From Methanomethylovorans hollandica DSM 15978 (GTDB taxonomy: Archaea; Halobacteriota; Methanosarcinia; Methanosarcinales; Methanosarcinaceae), in the NCBI RefSeq assembly GCF_000328665.1, contig NC_019977.1, forward strand, positions 2,162,011-2,226,010: a stretch of DNA of 64,000 bases. Reading direction: 5' to 3'. Both the position numbers and the translations under genes were made by a program. The notes under the pieces were generated by a model. The model did no database searches and was not told the DNA's origin. It saw only the letters and a list, made by a program, of their open reading frames with translations. Of this stretch, positions 27,011 to 37,315 are shown in pieces. The stretch's first letter is position 1, and every line of letters starts with the position of its first letter.

Positions 27011-27093
27011 ACACAAATCACTCTTAAAAGTCTACATAGCGTTTTTACGAAAGGGCTATATATCGTATGCACTTAAATAATGTTCGGAGCTGT

Positions 27094-28386
27094 ATGAACG
27101 AGACCAGTGAAACAGATACCAAGAGGTTCGCACCTGCGGGGGCGGACAGGAACAACTATGAATATTCTGGTTCAGAAACTGACGAAGATTTTTCCAAATA
27201 CCTGCTGGACCGCATGAAACAATTAGAATCCCGTAACACTCTTCTGAAAGAACAATGCGACCAGATGGAATCGGAAAAAAGATATGTAGAAAGCCAGAAG
27301 CTCAGATTTGAGCGAGAAGTCCGCAGGATGCAGGCTGAGATAGATAGATTAAAAACTGCACCTCTTGTAGTTGCAACAGTAATAGACCTTATAGGTACTG
27401 ACAAAGTCCTTGTGAAAAGTAGTACTGGCCCCCAATTCCTGGTGGGCATTTCCCAGTTCATTGATGACGAGAGCCTGATGCCTGGTGCTACAGTGGCTTT
27501 AAATCAGCAGACGCTTGCTGTAGTGGATGTTATACCTTTCACTGAGGAGCCCATGGTTAATGCTATGGAAGTTGTCGATCCCCAGGATGTGGACTATGAC
27601 CAGATAGGCGGTCTTGATGAGCAGGTACAGGAGATAGTAGAATCTGTGGAATTACCTCTTACTAAACCCGAGGCATTTGCCAGAATAGGTATATCACCCC
27701 CAAAAGGAGTATTGCTCTATGGAGAGCCGGGCACAGGAAAGACCCTGCTTGCAAAGGCAGTGGCTAACAGAACAGAAGCTACTTTTATCAGAGTAGTGGG
27801 TTCCGAACTGATACAAAAATATATAGGTGATGGCGCAAAGCTTGTGAGGGAGATCTTTGCCATGGCAAGGAAGAAGGCACCATCCATTATATTCATCGAT
27901 GAGCTTGATGCCATTGCCTCAAGGCGCCTTAATGATACGAATGGTGCCGACCGTGAGGTCCAGCGAACGCTTATGCAGCTTCTTGCCGAGATGGATGGCT
28001 TTGACAACCGCGGAGAAGTGCGTATAATAGCCGCAACCAACCGCCTGGATGTACTTGACCCGGCCATACTGCGCCCCGGCAGATTTGACAGAATAGTTTA
28101 TGTGCCCATGCCTGATGCCAATGCAAGAGAGATGATCCTTAGGATCCATACCCGGAATATGAAGATAGCAAAGGACATTGATTTCAAGAAACTTGCCTCT
28201 CTTGCTGAAGGAGTAAGCGGTGCAGACCTTAGTGCTATTGCCATGGAGGCTGGCATGCTTGCTGTCAGAGAGGATAAACAACAGGTAGAAATGGAACACT
28301 TCCTTGGATCAGTAAAGAAAGTAATGTCACCTATAAAGTATTCCGTTCAGGTCACTACCGATCAACCACAAACAATGTTTGGCTGA
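27094..28386 (+). CDS. pan: Proteasome-activating nucleotidase (PAN)
   Basis: A 430-residue AAA+ ATPase that unfolds substrates for the 20S proteasome. Order of parts: N-terminal coiled coil ([18 protein letters not shown]), OB domain, AAA module with Walker A GEPGTGKT, Walker B FIDELDA and the arginine-finger region [22 protein letters not shown] four bases before ATG 27094 selects that start over the ATG at 27067. The C-terminus ends MFG, so the usual HbYX tail for docking on the proteasome has Phe instead of Tyr. Confidence 0.94.
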   Translation: MNETSETDTKRFAPAGADRNNYEYSGSETDEDFSKYLLDRMKQLESRNTLLKEQCDQMESEKRYVESQKLRFEREVRRMQAEIDRLKTAPLVVATVIDLIGTDKVLVKSSTGPQFLVGISQFIDDESLMPGATVALNQQTLAVVDVIPFTEEPMVNAMEVVDPQDVDYDQIGGLDEQVQEIVESVELPLTKPEAFARIGISPPKGVLLYGEPGTGKTLLAKAVANRTEATFIRVVGSELIQKYIGDGAKLVREIFAMARKKAPSIIFIDELDAIASRRLNDTNGADREVQRTLMQLLAEMDGFDNRGEVRIIAATNRLDVLDPAILRPGRFDRIVYVPMPDANAREMILRIHTRNMKIAKDIDFKKLASLAEGVSGADLSAIAMEAGMLAVREDKQQVEMEHFLGSVKKVMSPIKYSVQVTTDQPQTMFG

Positions 28387-28436
28387 TGTTCGTGGTTGAC
28401 AATTGATTTTTTTGGGTAAGAGGACAATCTATTCTT

Positions 28437-29027
28437 GTGTACAGATCATTCCATGTAAAAAATGAGATAAGAGTACTTGCCATAGACGATTCTGCACTGA
28501 TAAGTGACCAGATAATGATAGTTGGAGCCTTCTTCAGAGGAGGAGACTGGCTGGACGGGGTCATGAGATCCTATGTCAAAAAAGATGGTATGGATAGTAC
28601 GGATGTTATTACAAATATGATAATGTCCAGTAAACATCGTGAGCAGATACGCATAATAATGCTGGATGGAGTGACTTATGCCGGTTTCAACCCAGTGGAC
28701 ATTAATTTGATATGGGAAAGAACAGGTCTTCCCATAATTGCGGTCATGCGATGCTACCCTGATCTCAGAAAGATAGAAGATGCCTTGATGCACCTGCCTG
28801 AACCAGAAAAAAGAATGGATACCATACTTCGGGCTGGCAGTATCACAGAAGTACGACCAAACCCAGGGTCAAATCCGATCTATATACAATGTGCAGGAAT
28901 AGAAGCACAACATGCAGCAAAGATAGTAAAGCTGACAGCTACAAGGAGTAACATCCCTGAACCTCTGAGAGTCGCCCACCTCATTGCAACAGGAATAGTA
29001 CTTGGAGAGTCAAGGGGAAAAGCATAA
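28437..29027 (+). CDS. DUF99 (UPF0215) family protein
   Basis: 196 residues. The family features are FHVKNEIRVLAIDDSAL near the start and IRIIMLDGVTYAGFNPVDI in the middle, with an RVAHLIATGIVLGESRGKA end. DUF99 has an endonuclease V-like fold and occurs across euryarchaea. Catalytic activity is not established. Start GTG; 50 bases after pan, possibly co-transcribed. Confidence 0.86.
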   Translation: MYRSFHVKNEIRVLAIDDSALISDQIMIVGAFFRGGDWLDGVMRSYVKKDGMDSTDVITNMIMSSKHREQIRIIMLDGVTYAGFNPVDINLIWERTGLPIIAVMRCYPDLRKIEDALMHLPEPEKRMDTILRAGSITEVRPNPGSNPIYIQCAGIEAQHAAKIVKLTATRSNIPEPLRVAHLIATGIVLGESRGKA

Positions 29028-29034
29028 GGAAACC

Positions 29035-30375
29035 TTATGCATATTTTTCCACTATTTGAACCCCATTGTTCATAAGTTCCACAGCACGCTCATTTGTCCT
29101 TGACTCTGCAAATACGCGTACGATAGGTTCTGTACCTGAAGGCCTTATCAGCACCCACCCATCCGGATACCAGATCTTCACTCCATCAGTGGCATCAACT
29201 TCCATACCCCCGGTAGTTACCTCCAATTTCACTTTTTCCATGATGACTTTTGGATCGTGACACTCAACCTTTGTTTTAGAATTGAAATACACAGGTACAC
29301 TCTTTGTCATTTCTGAAAGCTTCTTTCCGTCAGCCATGATCTCCAGCAGTTTTGCACAGGACATGGCACCATCCCTACAATACTGATGCTCCGGGAAAAT
29401 AAGTCCTCCATTACCTTCGCCACCGAACACGGCTCCTACTTCCATCATCTTACGTGCAACGTTAATAGAACCTACGGCAGTCCATATAAGTTCCACACCA
29501 GCTTCTTTTGCAACATCCAGCATCCTCTGGGAAGAACTTACAGGCGTCACAATGACTCCTTTCTTCTGCTGCAGTACGTATTTTGCCATCATTGCGAGCA
29601 GAACCTCTTCATCGATGAACTCTCCATTCTCATCGAAGAACACAGCACGATCTGCATCACCATCATGTGCCACTCCCATCTGTGCCTTTTCCTTGATCAC
29701 AAGTTCTGAGAGCGATGTAAGCACATCAGGAGTGGGTTCCGGATTACGCGATGGGAATGTACCGTCAGCCTGTGCATTGATAGTAATCACCTCACACCCC
29801 AGACGGCGCAGCAGGAAAGGCAAAGTAAGGGAACCTGCCCCACACCCTGTATCAGCCACTACTTTGAACCTCCTCTGCCTGACAACATCTGCATTTATAG
29901 CGTTGATGATACCTTTTATGTAAACATCGTTGGCATTTCCATCATGCCTGAGGTCTCCCGTGTATTCCCAGGCGGCTGGCTGGAACTCCCTCGAGAAATA
30001 GATCTTTTCGATCTTTTCTTCGTCTTGCCTGGACATCTCGGTGCCATCACCGGCTATTAACTTAATACCATTGTATTCCCTGGGATTGTGGGAAGCAGTG
30101 ATGACTATTCCTGCATCGGCATGATCCCGGACATAGTATTGTACAGAAGGGGTCGGTCCAATGCCTATATCTGTTACCGTTAGCCCAGATGACAAAGCAC
30201 CCGCAATTGCAGCGGATTTCAACATTTCACCGGATATACGGGTATCTCTGCCTATGGCAACGGTGCCTTTATTACCCATGAAAGTACCCAGGCTTCTCAC
30301 AATATCCATTACCATTTGGGGCGTCATATAAGCATTAGCTATGCCCCTCACTCCATTAGTTCCGAAAAGTTTCAT
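29035..30375 (-). CDS. glmM: Phosphoglucosamine mutase / phosphomannomutase
   Basis: 446 residues with the alpha-D-phosphohexomutase blocks: FGTNGVRGIAN, the phosphoserine loop VITASHNPREYNGIK, the metal loop AHDGDADRAVFFDENG, the sugar loop GGEGNGGLIFPEH, and the phosphate loop RPSGTEPIVRVF. It interconverts hexose 1- and 6-phosphates for sugar-nucleotide synthesis. The second of two adjacent ATGs is better spaced from GGTGAT. Confidence 0.92.
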   Translation of the reverse strand: MKLFGTNGVRGIANAYMTPQMVMDIVRSLGTFMGNKGTVAIGRDTRISGEMLKSAAIAGALSSGLTVTDIGIGPTPSVQYYVRDHADAGIVITASHNPREYNGIKLIAGDGTEMSRQDEEKIEKIYFSREFQPAAWEYTGDLRHDGNANDVYIKGIINAINADVVRQRRFKVVADTGCGAGSLTLPFLLRRLGCEVITINAQADGTFPSRNPEPTPDVLTSLSELVIKEKAQMGVAHDGDADRAVFFDENGEFIDEEVLLAMMAKYVLQQKKGVIVTPVSSSQRMLDVAKEAGVELIWTAVGSINVARKMMEVGAVFGGEGNGGLIFPEHQYCRDGAMSCAKLLEIMADGKKLSEMTKSVPVYFNSKTKVECHDPKVIMEKVKLEVTTGGMEVDATDGVKIWYPDGWVLIRPSGTEPIVRVFAESRTNERAVELMNNGVQIVEKYA

Positions 30376-30475
30376 CATTTATCACCAGTAGCTGGAATTA
30401 TTATGACACCGCAGTATATATTATCTTGTGGTCTGCGAGGTATAGATATACATCTTCCGAGATAGACATTACCAG

Positions 30476-31282
30476 ATGTTCCTTGGCAAAATACAACAGA
30501 TAAAGGAAGCACTTGCTTCAAAGAGAAGAGTATTGGTGGCATTTTCAGGTGGAGTGGACAGTTCCGTCCTTGCAGCCCTTGCCTTGGAAGCACTGGGAGA
30601 TAATGCACTGGCAGTGACTATCAATATGCACTCTTTGCCGGCAGGGGAACTGCAAAGGGCAAAAGATGTTGCCAGAGAGATTGGAATAAAACACAAAGTA
30701 GTAGATTTTGATGAGTTCAATGTACCCGGTTTTGTAGAGAACTCACCTGACAGGTGTTACCACTGCAAGCAGTCCGTTCTTGAAACCCTTTTTAGGGTTG
30801 CCGACGAGGGAGGATATGAAGTTGTGATAGAAGGCACGAACATCACGGAAACACGAGGTCATCGTCCTGGCATGCAGGCCGTTGAAGAAATGGCTGATAG
30901 GATCATGTCACCTTTCCTGCAGTTCGCGGTGACCAAAGACGAGATCAGGCAAATGGCAGAATATAGGGGAATGTCTATTGCCTTCAAACCTTCTTCACCA
31001 TGCCTTGCATCACGCATCCCCTATGGAAAGAAGATCACAGTTGAGATCATTGCAAGAGTAAGGTCTGCAGAAGAATACTTATCATCCATGGGTTTTACTC
31101 AATTCAGAGTCCGGTATCACGGAGATGTTGCAAGGATAGAAGTAAAGCCTTCTGATCTTCCTGCTGTGCTGCAAAGGAAAGATGATATTGTAAATGAGCT
31201 TAAAAGACTCGGGTTTCATTACGTAGCCCTTGATCTCGAAGGTTTCAGGAGTGGAAGCCTTGATGAAGTTATCAGCAGGTGA
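30476..31282 (+). CDS. larE: LarE-like ATP-dependent sulfur transferase
   Basis: 268 residues of the PP-loop family: VLVAFSGGVDSSVLAALALEA is the ATP pyrophosphatase loop, and PDRCYHCKQSV carries the cysteines placed as in LarE, where one is the sacrificial sulfur donor. LarE makes the pincer nickel cofactor of lactate racemase. Methanogens often have LarE homologues whose substrate is unknown. Divergent from glmM; the next gene starts inside its end. Confidence 0.86.
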   Translation: MFLGKIQQIKEALASKRRVLVAFSGGVDSSVLAALALEALGDNALAVTINMHSLPAGELQRAKDVAREIGIKHKVVDFDEFNVPGFVENSPDRCYHCKQSVLETLFRVADEGGYEVVIEGTNITETRGHRPGMQAVEEMADRIMSPFLQFAVTKDEIRQMAEYRGMSIAFKPSSPCLASRIPYGKKITVEIIARVRSAEEYLSSMGFTQFRVRYHGDVARIEVKPSDLPAVLQRKDDIVNELKRLGFHYVALDLEGFRSGSLDEVISR

Positions 31283-31739
31283 TGTTGGCTTCCGGCCTGC
31301 CACAGAGCAGGATATGCAGGATATCAAATGCATTGCTTCCACATATTTTCTGGATACGGATGGACTGGAATACAGCGATTGTATTGTGGCAACGCTACAA
31401 AACAGGATAATTGGTATTGCCTGCTTCAAGTATACGGAGTGTCCTGAGCTGCATACCATTGCAGTCCACCCTAATTACAAAGGGAAAGGCATAGGTGCAT
31501 TGCTTGCCAGGGAACTTGGGCTTACCCTATGCAAAGGTCAAAAGTGCATATATGTGCGGACCACCGTCCCGGGCTTTTTTGAAAAGGTGGGATTCGTAGC
31601 TCTGGAAAACAATATGAAAAAGGAATTGTGGGCCGATTGTGCAGGTTGCGATAGGTTTAACAACTGCAAACAAGCTGTTATGCGTCTGGAACTGCGGAGA
31701 GAAGAATATGCTGACAATGGGAATAATCAATACCTATGA
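31263..31739 (+). CDS. GNAT N-acetyltransferase with a C-terminal cysteine cluster
   Basis: 158 residues. The GNAT acetyl-CoA motif is ELHTIAVHPNYKGKGIGALL, and VPGFFEKVGFVAL is the usual C-terminal block. After it comes an unusual tail with CAGCDRFNNC, three closely spaced cysteines that could bind a metal. The start overlaps the larE end by 20 bases. The later DUF531 gene starts inside this one, so larE-GNAT-DUF531 should be one transcript. Substrate unknown. Confidence 0.82.
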   Translation: MKLSAGDVGFRPATEQDMQDIKCIASTYFLDTDGLEYSDCIVATLQNRIIGIACFKYTECPELHTIAVHPNYKGKGIGALLARELGLTLCKGQKCIYVRTTVPGFFEKVGFVALENNMKKELWADCAGCDRFNNCKQAVMRLELRREEYADNGNNQYL

Positions 31740-32253
31740 CAAAATCAAAGTACTTGATGCTCACTACCGTGCCATCGCCAGGGCAGCTCCCATTTGCCAT
31801 GCGTTTGGATTTCGACTTGCACTGTATGATTTTCCTTTCAGTATGACTGCTGAAGAACTTGTGGAATATGTTACTGATAAGACCACCATAGGTGAATCGG
31901 GTAAATATCTCCGCCTGCTGCATGAGAAAGGCCATTTCTTTGTGTTCGATCTGCCTAAAAAGGGCTTTCAACCCCAGTTCGGGACAGCGGTCGTAACCAC
32001 CTCTAAACCTGAAAAGAAACGTGCCATAAATCCAGAAGAAATAGCAAGCGGAATACTCAGGAAAAGCTCATACCTGCTGCTTGTCGGCCTTGGCAGGAAA
32101 GGCCTTCCAAAAGAGATGTTCGAACAGGCACCACTGCACCTTGATATCACCTCAGCCGGAATATCCCTGGAAACCTGCACAGCCATTGGGTGCATTCCTG
32201 CGTATATAATGGGCATGGTGCATACTAAGCAAGAGCCGAAATCTCAGTTTTGA
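31708..32253 (+). CDS. DUF531 family protein of methanogens
   Basis: 181 residues. The N-terminus MGIINTYDKIKVLDAHYRAIARAAPICHAFGF and the C-terminal ISLETCTAIGCIPAYIMG segment fit DUF531, a family nearly limited to methanogens. The glycine-rich C-terminal part is reminiscent of SPOUT-type folds, which would suggest RNA methylation, but this is weak. GGAGAG lies before the chosen ATG. The frame is also open upstream inside the GNAT gene. Confidence 0.82.
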   Translation: MLTMGIINTYDKIKVLDAHYRAIARAAPICHAFGFRLALYDFPFSMTAEELVEYVTDKTTIGESGKYLRLLHEKGHFFVFDLPKKGFQPQFGTAVVTTSKPEKKRAINPEEIASGILRKSSYLLLVGLGRKGLPKEMFEQAPLHLDITSAGISLETCTAIGCIPAYIMGMVHTKQEPKSQF

Positions 32254-32261
32254 GGGCGGAT

Positions 32262-32288
32262 AAAAAAAAAACAAGGCTCTCAGAGCCT
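32262..32288 (-). terminator. Hairpin plus T10 terminator of pheS
   Basis: AGGCTCT (32274-32280) and AGAGCCT (32282-32288) form a perfect 7-bp stem. The minus strand continues with ten T residues (A-run at 32262-32271), so this looks like a bacterial-type intrinsic terminator. The pheS stop codon lies inside the hairpin. Confidence 0.65.
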
Positions 32289-33758
32289 CGGAGAAGGTGT
32301 CTTGCGCAGCCAGTCGATATCGGACTGATATAGCTCACGCAGGTCCTTAAGTTCCAGCTTGAGCATTGCCAAGCGGCTTACTCCCAAACCCCAGGCAAGC
32401 ACGGGGTAATTAATACCAAGAGGATGTGTAACTTCCTTCCTGAACACGCCTGCACCTCCAAGCTCTACCCAGCCAAGTCCTTCAACGTAGACCTCGGGTT
32501 CCACACTGGGTTCAGTATATGGGAAATAACCCGGCCTGAAGCGCACATCCTTGAAACCCATTCTGTGATAGAACTCCGAAAGCAAGCCTAGGAGATGGGC
32601 AAAGGTCATATCCTTGTCCATCACCACACCTTCCAGTTGCTCGAATTCCGGTGTGTGGGTAGGATCAATGGTTTCACGCCTGTATGCCCTGTCAATGGAG
32701 AATGCCTTGATAGGTGGCTTGGGATTATCTGCAAGGTATTTGATAGTCACAGCAGTGGTATGAGTTCTCAGAACATTCTTGCAGGCGATATCCTCGCTCC
32801 ACTTGCCACCCCATCCCTTTGATGCAAGATCTCCTCCATGCTCATGCATGGCACATACCTTGTCTTTGTACTCCTCAGGAAGTTCTGAGGTTTCTTTAAG
32901 GTGGAAGGTATCCTGCATCTCCCTTGCAGGATGGTCCTGGGGCTGGAACAAAGCGTCAAAGTTCCAGAAAGAGCTCTGCACAATATCTCCTTTTATTTCA
33001 GTGAAGCCCATTTCCAGGAAGATCTGGCGCATCTGATCGATAAGGCGCTGGTAAGGATGTACCTTGGCAGCATAAACAGCACGAGGAGGCGTATGAATAT
33101 TATAAGATCTGAAGTTTTTCTCTTTCCATTCTCCACTTTTGAGCATCTCGGAAGTGATCTGGGTGACCTCTTCCTCGATAGTTATGCCCTCAAGCACTAG
33201 TTCCTTACCTGCAGAAGTCAGAACGATGGACCTTAACTTCTCTTCATTTCTGACAACAAGTTTACGTTTAATGAGATCCTGAATAATAGTGTTGTCCACT
33301 CCCAACTGGTCAAGTGCAACTTTTCCACTTCTTAAACTGGCAAGAGCCTTTTCATCATTTCCCACCTCTGCCTTACCTGAAGGGATGACACTTCCCTGTT
33401 CTATATTTGCCCATCCTTTACGGCGGACCCAGCCAGTAGCAATGCCCACGATTTTAGGTGATACTTTCTCCTTGAGCTCTTCCAGAGAAGTAGGACCAGA
33501 CATTGCTGAGATCATTTGTCTCTCAGGAAGACCACACCTCGCATACTCGTCACCCTCCGAGGTAAGGTTATAAGACTCTATGATCTGCTCGGAGACATCA
33601 GCAAGCCCTTTCTCCTGTAGCATAAAAGCAGACTGGGCAACAGTCTCTACCTTAAGTCCGGACATCTGCGCAAGTTCTGTAGGACTCAAATTACCTTGCT
33701 TCCCAAGATCGATCAGAACAATTTTCTCATTAGTAGTAAGATTATACTGGCGGTTCAT
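32280..33758 (-). CDS. pheS: Phenylalanine-tRNA ligase alpha subunit
   Basis: 492 residues. An N-terminal winged-helix region ([25 protein letters not shown]) is followed by the class II synthetase core: motif 2 [12 protein letters not shown]...[22 protein letters not shown], and motif 3 GVEL-like [13 protein letters not shown]...[11 protein letters not shown]. This is the archaeal/eukaryotic form. The beta subunit gene pheT is not in the window. ATG at 33758 is well spaced from AAGGTG. Confidence 0.95.
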   Translation of the reverse strand: MNRQYNLTTNEKIVLIDLGKQGNLSPTELAQMSGLKVETVAQSAFMLQEKGLADVSEQIIESYNLTSEGDEYARCGLPERQMISAMSGPTSLEELKEKVSPKIVGIATGWVRRKGWANIEQGSVIPSGKAEVGNDEKALASLRSGKVALDQLGVDNTIIQDLIKRKLVVRNEEKLRSIVLTSAGKELVLEGITIEEEVTQITSEMLKSGEWKEKNFRSYNIHTPPRAVYAAKVHPYQRLIDQMRQIFLEMGFTEIKGDIVQSSFWNFDALFQPQDHPAREMQDTFHLKETSELPEEYKDKVCAMHEHGGDLASKGWGGKWSEDIACKNVLRTHTTAVTIKYLADNPKPPIKAFSIDRAYRRETIDPTHTPEFEQLEGVVMDKDMTFAHLLGLLSEFYHRMGFKDVRFRPGYFPYTEPSVEPEVYVEGLGWVELGGAGVFRKEVTHPLGINYPVLAWGLGVSRLAMLKLELKDLRELYQSDIDWLRKTPSPRL

Positions 33759-33788
33759 TGTCACACCTTATGTAAATGATAGTTGAAT

Positions 33789-35087
33789 TCATAAACAGTA
33801 CTCATCAAGCCTTTCCCTTGCAAGTTCTCTTTTCTCCTGGTGTTCCTTCAGGAACTTCTCCATCCTTTCTGCAGCAAGGTTCTTACAACTGCCACAGGTC
33901 CTCTGGCCTGTGACACATGCTTCATGTATCTGTAAAAGTTCCTGGTCATCTTCTAGGAGGTGGAAAAGCAAAAGATCATATACAGAACATTTATCTGGCT
34001 CACCACCCAGTTTTTTTTGCTCTTCAAGGCTAATGCGCCCTCCTGTCTTTGCACGCTTTACTTTTTTTGCACCTTCTCTGGGATCGTCAAGAAGAGCTAT
34101 ATGGCTTTCAGGAATACTGCTTGACATCTTTCCGCCCTGTAGGCCGGACATGAAGCGATGGTAGGTGGATGCAGGCGGTACGAAAGCATATCCCCCATAA
34201 CGCAGTTCAACATCCCTGACAGTCCTTAGCAATTCCTCAAAGTTATCAGCACCAAGAACATCCAGATGACCTTCGAAGAGCTTTGTGTTTCCGGGAATAG
34301 TATCATGCAGTTCCTCCAGTGCCCCCTGGGGAGCTGCTTTACTGCGTATACTAAAATAATGTTGCCCGTCTTTATTTTCTCTGCCCTCTATTTTGAACAT
34401 GTTCATTTTATGGGCAAGTCCCCGGGTAAGACGCATATGAGGGTCCTGGTCAGCGCCTACAGGGATAACAGTTGGCTTTGGACCCCCATGATCCTCAAGT
34501 TGGGGATGAAGAATATCAGCACTTTGAGTTATTGCACTGACCATATGGGAAACGCTTGTTTCCCCTGTGAACCCATAGATGGCACTTAGTTCTGAAAAGT
34601 TTGCCTTTGAGCCAAGCTCAAAAGAAAGGTCTTTCACATTATCCGAAGACGACTGGAAATAAATGTGCCCATGAGGTTCAAAACCAAGAGCTATTAAGCT
34701 TACAATATACTCATTGATGCCCGTATCCCTGCATTTCTCCCACGATATACCCCTTACCGAATGAGCTTCACGATCAGCTATCCCTACAAAAGCGTCTGCA
34801 CCTTTCTGCTGATGCCATATAATTTCCTCCATAACCATCTTATGACCAAGATGTATATGCCCGGAGGGCATGAATCCGCTCATTACAGCAAATGGTTCCT
34901 TATTCTGCATTGCATCAAGCACATACTCATAACTGCGATGGCCGAAGATCACTTTTCTGCGCATTAACCTGTGAGGATTGTCTATGCGAGGATATAGATC
35001 ATCGAACGGCATTATACCAAATTCCTCAAATAATTTGGAATAATCTACGATGTTAGTTGAACTCCATGGATCTATTTTTACATTCAT
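33789..35087 (-). CDS. trpS: Tryptophan-tRNA ligase
   Basis: 432 residues of the archaeal TrpRS type. The HIGH-like motif is [14 protein letters not shown], and the KMSKS-like motif is [13 protein letters not shown]. The C-terminal tail [15 protein letters not shown] has cysteines seen in archaeal relatives. Its upstream region carries an 18-base element nearly the same as in the trp operon promoter. pheS follows 30 bases downstream, so they may be co-transcribed. Confidence 0.94.
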   Translation of the reverse strand: MNVKIDPWSSTNIVDYSKLFEEFGIMPFDDLYPRIDNPHRLMRRKVIFGHRSYEYVLDAMQNKEPFAVMSGFMPSGHIHLGHKMVMEEIIWHQQKGADAFVGIADREAHSVRGISWEKCRDTGINEYIVSLIALGFEPHGHIYFQSSSDNVKDLSFELGSKANFSELSAIYGFTGETSVSHMVSAITQSADILHPQLEDHGGPKPTVIPVGADQDPHMRLTRGLAHKMNMFKIEGRENKDGQHYFSIRSKAAPQGALEELHDTIPGNTKLFEGHLDVLGADNFEELLRTVRDVELRYGGYAFVPPASTYHRFMSGLQGGKMSSSIPESHIALLDDPREGAKKVKRAKTGGRISLEEQKKLGGEPDKCSVYDLLLFHLLEDDQELLQIHEACVTGQRTCGSCKNLAAERMEKFLKEHQEKRELARERLDEYCL

Positions 35088-35104
35088 GAGGGATCTAGGT
35101 CCTG

Positions 35105-35122
35105 TGTATATTGATATATCAT
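35105..35122. promoter_or_regulatory. trp-operon-like element upstream of trpS
   Basis: TGTATATTGATATATCAT matches the trp operon arm TGTACATTGATGTATAAT (12691-12708) at 15 of 18 positions. It begins 18 bases upstream of the trpS start, where promoter elements would lie. A common regulator of the trp operon and trpS is suggested, not shown. Confidence 0.45.
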
Positions 35123-35193
35123 GTATGCCGCTGGCTACCTGGCAATAGTAGAAACACGTAGTTATATGTAAATGTTCTTATTGCAGATGGAGA

Positions 35194-36411
35194 TCATCTG
35201 GGTTCTTTTTCCAGCAACCTGAAATCATATGGTGCAGACTCATCCTGCGGGATACCTCTCACCAGTTCAAGAAATGCAGGCTCATGCATTTTGCAGGTAT
35301 AACGCTCTCCCCTGTAATATGGGCTTTTGCGTATCCTTTTCCATATAGTCTTCAGAGACTCTTCACTGACATTACCATAACTGAAAGGAATATAAGGACA
35401 TGCTTTTACAGAACCTTCGACACATACATGTAGCCAGCGCTGTCCAGCCATGCATCCCAGCATACGTCCTTCAAAGTACGTATTTGCGAATATGCGCGGT
35501 CCACCCTTTGAGGAATTGATACGCCGATACATGTCTAGGATCTCTTTACGCTGCAGATCGGAAAGTATGGGATCTTCCGGTTTCTTGGGAATGCTTTCCC
35601 ACAGAGAAAATTCATGTACGCCCAAAGATGTTGCCATTTCATACATCGCAGGCAGCTCATCAATATTCCCGGGAGAAACGTGTGTACACATTGTAACCAG
35701 CAATCCGGCCTCAAGTCCTATTTTCATAGCAGAGGTTGCCTTTTCAAATGCACCTTCAAGCCTGCGGACCTCATCATGTTTCCGTGGCTCAGTGGAATAT
35801 ATACTAATCAGAAGATTATACAGTCCTGCTTCTTTGAGCCTCCTTGCGGCCTCCGGAGTCATTTCAGTACCTGGAGTGTACATATTGACGATGGCACGCT
35901 CCTTATCAACATATTCTATAAGCTCGAATATGTCCTCGCGAAGCATGGGGTCTCCCTCCGTAAAAGTGATTATGAAAGCTCCCATGTCCAATGCTTCATC
36001 AATGACTTTTTTCACAGAGGAAGTGTCAAGTTCGCCCTCTCCACCACTTATCACACAATGCGCACACTGGCACTTACATTTGCGTGTGATCTCAAAGGAT
36101 ACAGTCTCTGGTACATACCTGCCAAGTGCGGTCTGGACCTCTGCAAGCAACAACCTGTTAAAAACTTTACCCGGAATAGGAGGAAGCCACGTGGAAGCCA
36201 CGATATAGTCTTCCGTTACAAGAGCAGGCTTTTCGTCCTTAAGACGGGAGTTGATCATATTCAGAAAAGGAGTACATGCCCTTTTGAGGGGACCTTTTGC
36301 TTCAAGTTTGAGAAACACATCATTCTTATGTAATTTAATGGTGAGCCCGGATATAGATACAAGAGTGATATCATTTTCAGGACTGTTTATGGAATATTCA
36401 GCAGAATTCAT
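35194..36411 (-). CDS. Radical SAM/SPASM-type protein, unknown substrate
   Basis: 405 residues. About 105 residues of uncharacterised N-terminal sequence precede the radical SAM cluster CKCQCAHC (CX3CX2C). The motif FTEGDPML replaces the typical GGEPL block. The C-terminal half has cysteines in [23 protein letters not shown] and RYTCKM, as in SPASM-like auxiliary cluster domains. AGGAG eight bases before the ATG supports the start. SPASM enzymes modify peptides or help make cofactors. The start lies inside a truncated KaiC remnant, and no peptide substrate gene is evident. Confidence 0.85.
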   Translation of the reverse strand: MNSAEYSINSPENDITLVSISGLTIKLHKNDVFLKLEAKGPLKRACTPFLNMINSRLKDEKPALVTEDYIVASTWLPPIPGKVFNRLLLAEVQTALGRYVPETVSFEITRKCKCQCAHCVISGGEGELDTSSVKKVIDEALDMGAFIITFTEGDPMLREDIFELIEYVDKERAIVNMYTPGTEMTPEAARRLKEAGLYNLLISIYSTEPRKHDEVRRLEGAFEKATSAMKIGLEAGLLVTMCTHVSPGNIDELPAMYEMATSLGVHEFSLWESIPKKPEDPILSDLQRKEILDMYRRINSSKGGPRIFANTYFEGRMLGCMAGQRWLHVCVEGSVKACPYIPFSYGNVSEESLKTIWKRIRKSPYYRGERYTCKMHEPAFLELVRGIPQDESAPYDFRLLEKEPR

Positions 36412-36592
36412 CTATATGCTCCTTTTTTTGAGGAGTGCTGCGGAAAACATCTCCTTTCTGACCCCGGAGAGAGCCGCGAGGATCAATAACTATCCCTGCA
36501 CCCGGCCCCCCGGCGAGCAGAATCACATCATCTTCGATAAAACCGCCTTTGATCAGTTCATCAAAACCAGGTATCCCTGTAGGCACTCTCAT
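36398..36592 (-). pseudogene. Truncated KaiC/RecA-superfamily ATPase remnant
   Basis: The 64-codon frame starts [18 protein letters not shown] and [11 protein letters not shown], the perfect N-terminus of a KaiC-type ATPase up to the Walker A loop. The lysine and threonine are then missing: the frame goes on [15 protein letters not shown] and stops after 30 more residues. Intact KaiC-like proteins have over 200 residues. A deletion within the P-loop is the likely cause. It overlaps the start of the radical SAM gene. The upstream promoter and SD may now serve that gene. Confidence 0.65.
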
Positions 36593-36674
36593 AAAAGAAC
36601 CTTCAAGTAATATTGGATAGGGGATTATATATGATATATACAATCCAATATCCTTTATGCCTGTCTATTGCCTT

Positions 36675-37283
36675 TCAAACCCTTTCTGCAAAGGCAAGAT
36701 TACCGCTGATTCTCTTGATCCTGGCTTTAACGGTTTGCCCTTTTGAGGTGTTAGGAACGAATATAGTGTACTTGGATAATTTAGCTATCCCATCACCTTT
36801 CGAACCGACGGAATCTATCATCAGTTCATATTCCTTTCCTTCTTCGAGCTCATTTTTCGGAGCCTGAGCTACTGCACGTCTCTTTTTAACTGGCCTGTGA
36901 CCACCACATGCCGAACACCTGAGCATAAGTACCCTGTCGACTTTGACAAGCTGCGTATCCGGACGACCACATTCAGAACAGATGACATATTCTTCAACAT
37001 AAGCATCTATGTTGGATTTTATCATCTCTTTAGTGAAACGGCCCTGAAATACAGCTCTATTTCCCTCTATTTTGCCTGCCGTACCGAGTTCCCGGGTCAT
37101 GTACTTCATCAAGTGGTCCGGGTCCCTGTTGAATACATCCGCTATGTTGCCAAAATTATCCAGGAGGGTAGTTTTTCCTTCAACCATTAACCTGGGTTCG
37201 GGGACCACAAAACGTTCACCAGTGGTTTCCATGTCAGGCAGATCGGCCAACGCGCGGTCAAGCAACTTCTCATAGCTATCCAT
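36675..37283 (-). CDS. Translation initiation factor aIF2 beta with C-terminal TRAM domain
   Basis: 202 residues. Residues 1-135 are aIF2 beta: the [26 protein letters not shown] core, and the zinc ribbon [11 protein letters not shown] with [10 protein letters not shown]. After a basic linker, residues about 145-202 form a TRAM domain ([23 protein letters not shown]), an RNA-binding beta-barrel. The fusion is known from Methanosarcinales-type methanogens. GAGGT lies six bases before the ATG. It follows the L10e gene by 32 bases. Confidence 0.93.
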   Translation of the reverse strand: MDSYEKLLDRALADLPDMETTGERFVVPEPRLMVEGKTTLLDNFGNIADVFNRDPDHLMKYMTRELGTAGKIEGNRAVFQGRFTKEMIKSNIDAYVEEYVICSECGRPDTQLVKVDRVLMLRCSACGGHRPVKKRRAVAQAPKNELEEGKEYELMIDSVGSKGDGIAKLSKYTIFVPNTSKGQTVKARIKRISGNLAFAERV

Positions 37284-37315
37284 ATTAATACCTCAGGAAC
37301 ACCGGGTATAAAGAT

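Noticed and set aside
36675-37283. TRAM domain at the end of aIF2 beta as a novel fusion
   Set aside because: This fusion is known in Methanosarcinales-type methanogens, so it is not new.
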